Source: Solenopsis invicta
Lineage: Eukaryota > Arthropoda > Insecta > Hymenoptera > Formicidae
DNA length: 64,000 bases
Assembly: GCF_016802725.1 (NCBI RefSeq)
Contig: NC_052679.1
Location: 25,931,737-25,995,736, forward strand
Direction of reading: 5' to 3'
The notes below the pieces were generated by a model. The model made no database searches, was not told where the DNA came from, and saw only the letters and a program-made list of their open reading frames with translations. This document shows positions 25,901 through 39,391 of this stretch, piece after piece; the first letter of the stretch is position 1, and each line of letters opens with the position of its first letter. A program made the translations under genes and the position numbers.

Positions 25901-28900
25901 AAAACGTAATTTTATTTTTATTTTGGTCACAAAGTGCGAAGCATGTGTTGTGTTGAGCTTCGCATTTCTTTTCCGATTTCTTCACAATAAGTAAGTAATT
26001 GTCAATACTGCATCGATGCGGATCGATTATAAGTGCAAAGGAGGGGACGTTCTTCAAGGACGTCCGATGAGAGTGTCATCGTAAGAAAGTCTCACCCCAA
26101 AAGCAAACCACGGCGTTTTAGTTGAAAAGCGAGACAGGATCCAAGGTTGCCAATATGCATTTTCTACTAATCTAGGAAATCTACTATCGTACATGTGTGT
26201 ATACATTATCAAAATATGAATACTATAACATCACTAATAAACGGGGTAAAGAGATACAATTATATTCGATCATCGCTATGGCGCATGCATACGTGATTTC
26301 TACATAGGTATAATTACAATATTTATTATATATATAGACAGGGTGTTGTAGACTTTGCGTGACAGCCGTTAATGGCAGACACTCCCGTTAATGGCAATTA
26401 CTTTTCGAGACAAAAATCCTAGTACTAAAATATCGGTAAAACTACAGTAGTTTTTAAATGAGAAGGGTTTAAAGTTGGCAAATCAAAATCAATTGTCCGA
26501 AATGCGTGCGCTCAAGTATGAGGTATGTACATCCCCCGTACCGTGAAGATACTCGTACAATGAAAAATAAATATCGTATTTAGGAACATGTTCATTACTG
26601 TATAATGTGCCATACGTGATTGATTTGCCACTTTTAAATCCTTTTCATTTAAGAACTACTGCAGCCTCGACATTTTAATACTAGGATTTTCGTCTTGAAA
26701 TGATCTCAGGAGGCTGTCATTAACGCGAGAGTTACGCCAAGTCTGGGACATCTTGTACATGTAGGTATATCATACAACATATATGTGCTGATGTGTTATT
26801 TCGTGCATAATATTTTTATTTTCAAATTTAAAATTTGTTTGTTTGATAGAAGGAGAAAGGAAGAGAAAAGTTTAATTTTATGAAGAAATATATTATATAA
26901 AAGGAGAGAAAGAATAAAGTCAAATAGATAGATGTATAATCTAAGAATTAATATATAACATATTTTTTAAAAATAAAAGTAATTAAATTATTATGCATTT
27001 AATACTGTGTACAATTTACATACGTAATATAAATATGTAAATTTTAGATATAAACGTATTTCGTATTAAAACAAAAATGGAAGTAGAAATGGTTTTCTAC
27101 TTCCATTTTCGTTTTAATACGAAATTTTTTTCTTTTATCATAAGTTATTATATATTTTTACCCACGCGAAATAGTTTTCTAATTTAAAAAAGTAAAGGAA
27201 CAAAAGTACGGTGTTCATTGAAAACATCATTCTGTTTTAATCGTGCTGAAAGTATATTAGAAAATTAAGCGTGTCACATTCCATAGAGCTGACATGAAAG
27301 GACAACATAAATGGATTACGCTGCTAATTTTTATGCATGCAAACTTACCTTTTTTTTTATTTTTTATTAGACATTGCCAAACTCTATCATAATTAATATT
27401 AATTATTAAAGAAAAGTGTAGATAAAAAAAGTCTAGATAAAAAAAGAATCAACAATAGAAGTAAAATTAAAATTGAATTTTAATTTAGTTTTTTGTCAAA
27501 AAATTAATTAAAATTATTATAAGTTAATTATTAACAATTAAGATAAAGGATGAATTTTATATTAATTAATTACACAACAAGAAATGCACTATTTCTGTTT
27601 CTATAGTTTCTAAAATGAAAGAGATCTAAAGTGAAGATAAATGAACCTTTTCTAAAACTTTACTTTATTGGTAACACACAGATTCATTGATCCGAAGATA
27701 AAGCTTCAGTAATAGAGATGTGATAAATTTTACTTCGGATAGATTTGTAAAAGTTTACAAGATACAAGTATACTAAGCTAACACAGCATTGATTTGGCTA
27801 TCAAAGAAACGTTGTATTTATTGTTTTTGCATAGAATCATTACGAATATTACGAAAAGAAGCTTCTTTTTCTATTGGATATTAGATTATTGGATAATAGA
27901 TTATTGGATAAAACGCGTGTGAAGAGTATTTATTATTAATATGTACATTTTTATATTAAGAAAATTACATGTTGTATAAAAATTGTGAAGTGGTAAATTA
28001 AAGAACTAGGAGATGTGATATAAAAAAATAAAATTCTATTAATGTACAACACATAACCTGAATAAAACATAAATATTGCAAAGTATATTTAAAAACATTT
28101 TTGTAATTCTCGAAAGGGATTGTTCAAGGTATAAGATGTATGTACATCTCACTTCTTTTTCTGTGAATAGACTTATAAAGTATACAATTAATTGTATTTT
28201 GCTCACCTCGCCAGCTCACTTTGATGGGACACGTGATTGTCTGATTTTTAATGAGATACGCATTCAGCGCAGACAGGCTTGGGCTTTTTCGTAACGTTCC
28301 CTCATCATTTTTCCACACATACGTAATCGCTGTCTGCTCATACGATACTGAAAAATAAAAAAAAAGTGAAATTTATTAATAATTATTTCATAATGTACGT
28401 TCAAGACAACACACAATGTATCTTTTTTATCGTTCGCATCCAAGTGTGCTATGTATTTTAATTACTTACTGCTCTCGATTGCAAATGAACACAATGGGTC
28501 GTCAAAAGGGAAGATATTAAGATTACCCTGGCAGGATATGATAAGATGACGCCTGTAAAATAATAATGAAGATTTTTTACAAAGAAAAATTTTATTACTG
28601 AAGAAGAAAGAAATTAAAAATTTGTCTAACATTGATCAAGATCACTTTATAAAAATACTTTTGCAATAATATTTATTAATTATTTTGTAAAGATACGTAT
28701 TATTAATAATTTTTTCAAACATTTCATGTTTTAAACGTATTTAGCTTAAGCATGTAAGATATATCAAGTTGTTTCTCAAGTACCGCATGAGATAGTTGAC
28801 GGTGCCGTTGCGATATATCCGCAGGGCAAAATGAACAGGAATAAGAGGATCCTTGAAATCTCCATGCATTATGAAATACGTGTCTGGTAACCAGATATTA

Positions 28901-31900
28901 TCGTAGTGATGAATTGCATTTAAAAACTCATATTTTGATTTGTTGCTATAACGCAATCGTGGGTCGAACCACTGTTGCTGCAGTAAGAATTCCACCTCGT
29001 ATTTCTGTGAAAGCAGAAAAAACGTTTATATAATTTTACAATTAGTTATATTTTAACTGATGACTATGAAGTATAGAGAGAGAAATCGTGTGAAATCAAA
29101 TCATATTGTGGTTCATCAATGGTACAGTAATCTCGTGCAAATTTCGATATTACGGTTTATCAACGATATTGCGATGTAAGACTTGAAAATTTTATTAAAA
29201 ACAAAATATGCAAAGTATTATTTTTATTAATAAGCTAGCAGGGCCAAATTGACAAAAAATCAAACCTGATCTATGAAATTATTTAGTACTCATTTTGTAC
29301 TAATAATTTGTACTATCAATAAAAAGCTTGTACCCTATGCTATTTCGGAAAAAAACGTGGCGTTGTTAGGTTATTGTTAGGTTGGCTGCTAGCCAGGATC
29401 ACATAAAAAAAAAAGAACTTAATTTGTACTAATTTGTATCATTAAAAAATGTTTATACTTATATTGATTCGTCCCTCACAAAATAACCCTCAATTAAATT
29501 CAACTCTATTAGACTCAAGAGAAAAATACTCTTTGCCACGAATGAAACTAATCCGTACATATATCCATATATATATTCTCACAGGCAAAACGTTATGTAA
29601 TATTTGTACCGCTAAAACAAAGTCATGATTTCCAGGGTGTCTACACTACCTGGCAAGTCAAAACCTGGAAAGTCAGAGATTTGTGAGAATTTCCTCTGGA
29701 ATGAGGAATTTTCCTGGAAATTTTTCAAGTTTTATTTCTAAATTTAAATGTTTTATATCTTTCTGACAAAATTATTTTTTACATTTTTATATCTAATGAT
29801 AATCGTATGATGATGATAGCAGTGCACAAATTTCTTTGGGTCAAACGATTATTTTTTGACTCAAAGAAACCTTTCTTCGAGCGTAGAAGAATTAACTTTT
29901 GAATTATTGATTATTTTGAGCGTGTTTTAATTTTTAAATTTTATGTTTGTGTATTACAGTATCACCGAAGCTTCGTGGCTGACAATGAGCTGAACTCCGC
30001 TCGTTGCGCATCGGGTCGGTGAGTCGGAAATCAACTTTTGTTAAATTATATTTTAATTCTACGTAGAATTATTTAAGTTTTATGTTTTTCTGACAAAATT
30101 ATTTCTTAAATTTTTTATATTTAATAAAAAGCGCGACAAACGTATTCGTCGATACATGAGCATGTAATAAAATAAATTTATTTCAGAGCTACATTCAAGA
30201 ATTCTTTTAACTGGAGTTTTGATAAAAATTCCTGGAAAATCCTGATATTTCCAGGGATTTACAAATTTTAAGTGAACTCCCTGGTTTCAAATTTTGTACT
30301 TTTGCCCCGTTTTTTTTCGAAAACTACTCTCTATTAGATTCACGAGTACAATACCCAAAATTATTAATTTTGCGAAAAGAAATTTTTTTGAAAAGAAATA
30401 TGTTTTTATAAATACGTATAATTAAATTTATCAAAAAAGTTTAATTCCGCGTATTTCTATAATTTGCAATTTGTCCCTTAATACATTGTCTTTTTTCAAT
30501 ATTACTATTAAGAATTAAACTTTTTTCATTAAATTAAAATGAAAGAAAGGTACATAATTATGTTACCAGACTGGACTCGTCGGGAGAAGCTAAGCTTAAT
30601 AGCAATACGCTCACGTTTACAGTCAACGTTCCTGAAACAATGAATAAGATTGATTTCACCTGCTACACATGCTGGATCGTCCGATCGATCATGTTGCAAT
30701 GTTGTTAACATTCGATTTTCCAAGTTAATATATTAAGTATTTTTTTTACGACAATAATAGATTTTTTAATACTTTTAGTAAATAAAAAGAAATATGACTG
30801 GGAATTACGGCAAACATATAATAATATCTTGTAATTTTGTGAATATATATTCTATGAAAATTTTGTTTAGTAAATTATTTTATTAGTTATACATATAAAT
30901 AATGTTGCACGTATTTAACAGATTTTGTACATATAGAAGAAAATTATTTAAAATTATTTATATTTTTCAATGTATATTAAATAATGTATTATATTTTGTA
31001 TTAAAAAGAATACTAGTATTGCAAATCATAAATCGATCGGTGCAGATATTTTTTATTGTATGGAAATCGTCCAATGCGATTTCTATACAATTATAAATAT
31101 ATAGAGTACAATTTCTTATAAAAATGTGTTAGATTTTTCTGTGCATATATGTGTGTTTGTTTTTATTATACATAAATTAACATAAGCTGATGCTGTTAAG
31201 GAAATGTTGAAAGCTTTCTTTGAGCCATGCTGTGCACATGCTGCTATTTACTTGGAAAAAAGCTTGAGGTCGGTGGTCAGGACTCGGACTAGCTTACGAT
31301 CTTAAAATGGTTATTGTTGCTTACGTATCTCTTTCTCTCTCTCTCTCTCTCTTTTTTCTTTCTGTCTCTTTTTTCTTTCATTTTATTTTTCTCGGAATTT
31401 ATAAGGTTTCTCTCGTTTTCAAACGTATTTACTCAAAATGCCTCAACCAGTGCTCTAAATGGCGCAGTACGTATTAAAAAAACTAAACATCTAATGAATC
31501 TAATCATTAGTCATTGCCATTACCTATAGAAATAGATCGCGAATATTATCAATATATTACCAGAAATTATGTGTATATGTAAATCTATTACTACCAAGAA
31601 TGTCATATAAAGCTTGTGTAACATATACTTTGGTTCTACATTATTACAAAACAAATAATATAATAGACAAACATATTTCATTCCTCAATGGTAAAGAACT
31701 AGGTATTGCATTTTAGGATCAGAGAATAGAGTTATTCTACTATAAAACAGCATACTCTATTTGAAGACTATAGATTTATCTTCGGATATGTCTGTCTCTG
31801 GATACAACATCCACATCAATCTATCAAGAAGGACTCGCGAGTCCCAACCAGCGATTCGACTGTTATCACGGGTATAAAACAATTAAGATAGATATGTTTA

Positions 31901-34900
31901 CTGCGACTAAAGTAGAGAGAGTGGAGTTGCTCCGAAAATAGAACGTGATCCCATCAAAATTTCCTAATGGATTTATTTTTAAAACTTACATATATTATAT
32001 TCCTTGTAAATGGAAAGACTAATTTTATACTTTCGTAATTAGTATTCTTTTATATATATATACATATAAAAGGTGTTCATTAATGGTTGTATCCATTTTT
32101 TATCATAGAAGCATGATTTATCGACGGATATGTATTTCTAACATATTATTATATTAAAACTCAGATAGTCAAGTCTGCTGAAAACAGACCTTGTAAAATT
32201 TTGATACAAATTTTTGTAGCAAGGTCACCAAAAGGTCACCAAAATCAAGACTAATTTTGTTATACTTGTTATAATAATATCACAACATAGCGGCAGATAC
32301 ATAACAAAATTTGTTGACATAGCATGTCGGCAAAAACTATACAAAGTTTAACAATTTTGGCGGCAAATTGTCGGCAGAAATTAAGCATAGTTTTTGAGAC
32401 ATAACATGACACGAAAGTTTTAGCAAAATGCGAGCCAAGCTTGCGAAAGTAATTTGATAGCAAATTGTCAACAAAAACCAAGCAAAGCTTGTAGACATTT
32501 GATAGCAAATCTTTGGCAAAAACCGAGCAAAGCTTACAGATGTAACTTGACCGCAAATTGTGGGCAAAAATAAATTATAAAAATTATTATTTTATAAAAA
32601 TATAACAAAAGACGAAATAGAAGTTATAAATCAAAAACCAGATGGCAAAGAAACCACAAATTAAAAAGATACCACAAATAGTATATAAGGAGGAGATTTC
32701 GGAGACAACGGCATCCTCTCCAAATCTTGCCAATGGCTGATTGAATTAATACGAATAGATATTCAAAGTTAATACAAATTATCAATAGGAGCATATTAAA
32801 TTACAATTTAAATGACGTAATCGATCAATGGTCGTTTAAATACCGGGTCGATTTTAATGACTCATCTTGCTCAGTCTTTGCCATCAATTTGCAGCCAAAT
32901 TATGTCGGCAAGTTTCGCTTGGTTTTTGCCGACATTTTGCTGTCAAATTATGTTTATAAGTTTTGTTTGGTTTTTGCCGACGATTTGCTGTAAAAATATG
33001 TCTGCAAGCTTTGCTCGATATTTGCCGACAATTTGTTGCCATGTTATATGTACAATCTTTGCTCGGTTTTTGGTGGCAATTTGTTGTCGAATTGTGTCAA
33101 CAAGTTTTGTCGCCAAAACATAATCTTAATACGGACACATTTGACTTCAATTTGCTAAATATTTTTGATTGAATTTGCTAGCAATTTGTAGGCAAATTGC
33201 TGATTTTGCTATCTGGGAAATAACAAATGCGTGCTTCTATGGTAAAATATGGGGACAACCATTAATGAACACTTTGTATATTAAAGAGATATTTTTGAAA
33301 GTTTTATAATATTTTATTCGTTAAAACTTTCTCAACGATATTTACACCACACGCGTTATATTTATATCAATCATATAATGTGCGTATAAAATAAACAAAT
33401 AAAAAAATAATAAAAAAAAGAAAAGACCTAGCAAATCATAGAATACAACTGCCATACAACATAGATATAAAAAAACCATTACATTTACATACATGTTATA
33501 TAGCAGTTATATCTATGTTTTCTGTATCCGAGTATCGACATGCACGTCACGTCCGATTCATAAATACACCGGTGTCAATTCTCTATAAAAATGTATCATA
33601 CATTCAATATACAAATAGTAAAGCGAACATTAATAAGTCGATGTATCAAGTATGAAAGTCAAACCATCTTAACTGAAATGTAAATTCGGTGATTGACAAT
33701 TGAATTATCTCACATCGCATAAAGCCTGTATCAGACTAGAGATTGAAATTAAGAGTGGATTGGAATTTGATTAATTTAAGCAAACCTCACTAAACTCGAA
33801 ATTGGTTTTCTCTTTTTCGATTGTTTAAATTCCAATCCAAACTCAATCTCAGTCTCTAATCTGATACGGGAATAATACTATCGAATTTAATTTATAGCAT
33901 TTGTGGCTGATGGAAAAACAAATGGTAAATTGTATCGTATAATAACGATTTATTTATTCAATTTCATGATGATACTTGTTAACGAATATGTATTTGTCTC
34001 GTAATATTAAATTAATTAAATAAATAATATATTCACATACAAAAATCACAAGAACTCTTTACAGATTAAATTCGAAATTTAATATATGCTAATAAATATG
34101 CAATAATATCCAAACATTCGAAAAACTCAGTTGGGCATTTAGGAAAAATTCTAATATTTTATATGTTATACTTTATATTTTTCAATGTGGAAGTAAAGAT
34201 AAATCAATCCGAGTCTATTCAATCGATTTTTCTACAAGAAAAAGCAAATAATATCGAAGAATATTGTAATTAATAAACCTAAGAGTAAAATATTGGGAAA
34301 TGTCTAATGAATGAAAAACAATTTGACGATTGTGCAGGTGAGGGGAAGTCCGCTGCCACAACTAAACATACACATCACAAGTCACAGTCCCACAAATACG
34401 AGCTCCTAATACCAACGACGATTGCATCCCTCTTTTCTCTTTAATGTAGAACGTTACACAATTAAACACATCAAGTCCGTTCATTCACATCATCATTCCT
34501 TGATCGTTCAACAATGTTTTGTTCAATTTTCTTTGTGTGTATATATGTATAAGAGTATACATATACATGAAATTACTAAAGTGCTTAAATTGTGTGGCAA
34601 AAGTTTTAGTTCGATGGTATTGATTGTCGATGCAACTAATATAATTGGCAGTCATAAGACATTGATACTTTAACATTCAAACATTCAACTTCCTGTTCTA
34701 TCGTATGTAACAAAAGCTATTTTAATACAGATCAACTGTATTAATGTAACTTTTATAACGCACAAATATTTGTAATAATATGGCAGATAATATGAATATT
34801 CTCAAATTATGAATATTATATGTATTATGAATTTTATTAAAATATCATATTAGCACAAGAGAACTGTATGACGTGACGTACCTTTTGAATTTCTGCAAGT

Positions 34901-35888
34901 AGGTCGGGCAACAAAAGAAATCGATATTTTGTCTTTCGCACTGAAACTTATTAGTTTAAGAGATCAAATTTAAACGATAAAATTGGTCCGAATATTTACT
35001 TAAAACTATACATTGTGGATTCAAATCCTAATAATAACAAATTTATTATCTACCTTTTCTTGCATTTCATATTTATTTCGCTTATATGAAAAATATACCT
35101 TTCGGGTTATTTTCAATCAGAAAAATACAAAAAATTGACTTAAAAAAAATTTCTATTTAGAAATTATTTACATATTAGTTTCCTTAACGTGCCGTTGAAT
35201 GAACTTCATAAATTGGTTTTTAAGTAATTAAGAATAAACAAAAATTAGTTTTCTAAACGTTTATTATGAATTTTGTTTGTATAGTAATTATAAAAACATT
35301 TACCACATCAAGATTTCCTACACCGTGTATAATAAATGAAAGATGGAAAAAAATAACACAATTATTAACGTTCAATAATTTATTTAAAGATGCCGTTTGA
35401 TTAACAATTTAATATTATTAAATATTTTTCTATTATTAGAATTATTAATACTGGCATATTACTTTATTTTCGGATATTATTTTTTAAACAAAAGATAAAA
35501 ATAAAACTTAAAATACTTGAATATGAACTAGAAAATGTCTTTCATCAGATGGTATAGCAGTTTTTACAATACTGTTTTGTATTTTGTAATAATTAATGTT
35601 TTCGCAATATAATCCAAAAACAGCGTCTGAGAAATTAAACCCCAAAACTGACACAATAAGCAGCAATGGCAGAATTCAAACATGGTCAAATAGGAAAGGA
35701 ATTATATATAACTGTAAAATAAATTGATAAACTAAATAATAAAATATAGTTTTATTTATTAAATAATAAAGTTTATAAAACTGCAGATGATACAGGGACG
35801 TACTTTTCATATAAGTGAAATAAAAATAAAATGTAAAAGGGAAAAAAGTTTGCCATCGTTGGGATTGGAACCTGTAATTTAGAGTTTT

Positions 35889-35931
<43 letters not shown>

Positions 35932-38830
35932 CGCGCGCGCGCGCGTGTGTGTGTGTTTCAACCAATTTTATTGTTTAATACCTTTTGAAATATTAACTGT
36001 CTGATCAAACGGCAAAATATTATGCGTCTATTTTTCTATGTGCTCAACTTTTGCAAAAATTTAGTGAAATTGAAGGGTAAACAAGTCATGTGTCATTCCC
36101 TTGCAAATGTAATTCAACAAAACAGCAAAATATATATTGTACATATATATGTACATTTCTTTAAAGAATAAAATATGGTGATATATGTAATTTGTTAATG
36201 TATAATAATTATATAATTTACGTGCAGTTTTGAATCTCCATTTTTAACATACATAGTCTTAATTATCTTTGCATGCTTCGTACTCCTAATCTTTGCATTA
36301 TTAGCATTTTTTTATATTATTCACAAAATATTCTGTATTTGCAATTTAAAGTAATACAAATCTAAAAATGTCTTTGAACATTTAAAAACAAATGTGTATA
36401 TAATTAAATGTTAAAAAAGAAAAAAAACTAGATAAAAAATACAAGAAACAAACTATACAATTTAACTATTACGTCATCTATGTAATAACATTTTTGTTTT
36501 GCATATGAATATGTTATTGAAATAAGAATATGTTATGGAAATTGAATGGAATGTTAAAAATGGAAAGATTGTCTCAACCTTATATATTGAGAGAGAGTAC
36601 AGAAATTTGATTGTATATTATATGAAAATATATGTATTGTGACGTGACGCCTCTTTGGCGCATGTCATAGTATATGTACATACTGCCTGACCGACTTAAT
36701 TGTAAACCTTCGCGTAAAAGATTGATACACGTCCTATTCAGTATTTAACTCGATCAATTTTATCAACTATTAATAAACAATTAATCTATCATAATCCTAG
36801 TAAACTTGAGTGTTTTATAATTTCTAATTAGCAAACTATATATATATATATATATATACACACAATATTGTTTTAATTATACTTTATAGATATGGATTAT
36901 AAATTCTTATTATATCAAAAAGTTTAATGTTAAATTTAAATAAAAATTTAATAATGAGTAGAAAATAATTAAAAGTTAAAATATCCAATAATGAAAGTCT
37001 ATATACAATTAAACGTACGTGCGCGCGCACGCGTGTGTGTGTATGTGTGTGTACACATGCGCGCGTGCACAAACACTCGCACATATCATATATATAAATT
37101 GACTACATGTGTTTTCTTTCTCTTGTTTAATCTTTATTTGTATATGCTGCTAGGAAACATAATAAAAAAAGAAGATAATTAGAAGAACAATTTCTGCCTT
37201 ATTAATAGAAAGTAAAGTTTTAAGTAATGACAAAGAATTATATATATAATCTTACATAATAAGGTATAAAACTGTGCATACATATATTAAAATTATACAA
37301 AATATTTAAAAAATTTTGGTCAGTCAGATATATAAAATTAAAAACACTTAAAAAAATATTAAACACAAAATTGCTGGGTATTAAATAGATGTAGTTTAAT
37401 CTTAGATTATTGTCTTCAAGATCAAATGAATCAGCAGATCTTTTTTTTTAAAAATAAAATTTTTTTTTTATTGCATATTTTCGTAGTAGTTAGTGAGGCA
37501 TTTTTAAAATATTGTTGATGAGTTTTTTCATAAAAAACTTGTTTAGTTACGAGCTTTCAAAGTTAGAATGTTTGACGACGTAGCAATCTGATTACTACTT
37601 TCTTAGCAGATAAAATTATCACTCAATGCGCGAGATGGTTTCTAATTCGAAAGTCAAGTTACATGTAGGAAGAGAGACATCAATTCAGCCTGAACTTATC
37701 CGTCATTAGCCATAATGCATTGTGAAACGATATGGATTTCTATGATCGAGTCATATTGCATTATGAGTAATGGTTTAATCAGAAATGAAGTACGTAAATA
37801 TTAATATCTGATACGGGCGTGATTAGGTACATTGTAATACATTTTTGATTTAAAATAAGAAAGGAAGTTGACATTGCTTCGTGTTACAAAGTATTTCAAA
37901 CATGGAGGATTCTCGCTCTTCTAACACGCCGCGGGAAGACAAAACCCGACAGATATAATCTACCACGTGGTGTTGATCACGTTTCCGATCTGAAATGGTA
38001 ACGTGGTTAATCGTTTACCGACAAAAATTTGGTGTGGGTTAAGTTATTCTTACGGTGGATCTTACTTCGTTTAAGAAATATATATTTACATTATTAATTT
38101 TATTTGTTCATAACTTTAACAAATAACGAACGACAGTTAAAATTTTTTAAAATCTCCTACTCAGGACCGTAACAATATATGTCAAAGTTATTGAAAGTTA
38201 GGGTCTTTGTGAGATCGCCTCTCACTAATATGCAATTTTACTCATGAACCCGGATGAGACAGCTTTTAAATCGATCGATATACAGTTGCCAATATTAGAA
38301 CAATAAAAATCTACACTGGATGATAGAAACCTAATATCCATAAAAATTGAACATATAGACTGGAATTCTTATTGATATAATAACAAAGACCTTTTTTTTG
38401 TTGAAAAAAATTTTAACATCTTATAAGTACGAGTTTACATTATAGTTTATTTTTCTAATTATTTTGTAATTATTCTTATTATTTTTTATAAATATGAATG
38501 GACATTTTATAAGAGGAAGAAAACATATATGTCCACATATTTTATATATAATTGTATATATTTATGTTTGATTATATATAGACTTTTTATCGGGTGTTTT
38601 ATATTAGAATAACTTTTTCTCCCTTTCAAATCCCTATATTAATTAATTTTTTAACAGTTAACAAAATTCAATTTGCATGAATTGCACTTCTCACGAATAT
38701 GAGATTTTTGTGTATTTTACTTGTTTATAATGTGTAAATCGAAAGATACATATTATAATACACACATAAATATTCATCTGCCCTAAGAAAAATTAATTTT
38801 CTACGTTTCTTCTATAATTAAATTATATAA

Positions 38831-38872
<42 letters not shown>

Positions 38873-39345
38873 TTATAATAATTTGTTATCTTTTTCAAGA
38901 CAGGAAGTTGAGTTGAATAAATCAAGCCGGTACTGAATAAGTCGAGCATACTCATAGTGATTTAAGTAGCTTAAGATATCACGATAATGTTAGATAATTT
39001 CCTCTACAGATGACATTGTGTAGTAACAAGAAATAAAAGTTAAAGGACGGACCGCGAAGGTGAGTGCGAAGGTATTGCGACGTGTAGTTGTTATAGTTCT
39101 GGTTCTTGTTCTGGGTCTTGGAGTCGTTAGAGATCGATGACTGGTTTGTCAAATCGGTAGTGTCACCAGGCCATCTCATTCCGCAGCAGAAATCAGCATC
39201 TGTAACACCCAATAGCCCTTGCGCACGTCGTCTTATCCTCATTTTGTGTATTCTTCATCTATTCTGTTTCTCAATATACGGTTTTCAAAAAACTGCTTTT
39301 AGACATATCCTTTGTGTTTTATTGTCACTTGTGACTAGGTCCCTC

Positions 39346-39391
<46 letters not shown>

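Larger units (their letters stand above)
24837..28206 (-). other. pHCl intron upstream of the loop C cassette (3.4 kb)
   Basis: It holds a pyrimidine and poly-T tract (24860-24919, with an unbroken T run near its end), an inverted-repeat element at 26337-26757 and a 32-bp-stem hairpin at 27058-27125. A GC-richer patch at 25780-26150 shows no splice-bounded frame. Confidence 0.7.
30632..39052 (-). other. pHCl intron between the 147-nt cassette and exon 3 (8.4 kb)
   Basis: The longest intron. It holds the foldback element and its outer inverted repeat (32062-33283), a small MITE at 33725-33870, and simple repeats at 31331, 35891, 36837, 37018 and 38834. A patch at 37900-38040 is GC-richer and contains the E-box palindrome CCACGTGG (37963-37970), but no symmetric exon was found there. 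Confidence 0.7.

Noticed and set aside
32269..33172. Frames with repeated SFAWFLPTICCQ-like peptides on both strands
   Set aside because: The peptide repeat follows from the tandem units of the foldback element and appears on opposite strands in the two arms, so it is not a conserved protein.
35840..35880. Minus-strand GGTTCCAATCC followed by a T run, like a tRNA or SINE B box
   Set aside because: No A box, no cloverleaf and no tRNA-like 5' half, because the sequence runs straight into the CA/CG repeat.
37900..38040. GC-richer patch with a TTTCAG acceptor and an open minus-strand frame, as a further cassette exon
   Set aside because: No donor gives a phase 1-1 exon, and the peptide matches nothing expected in the channel.
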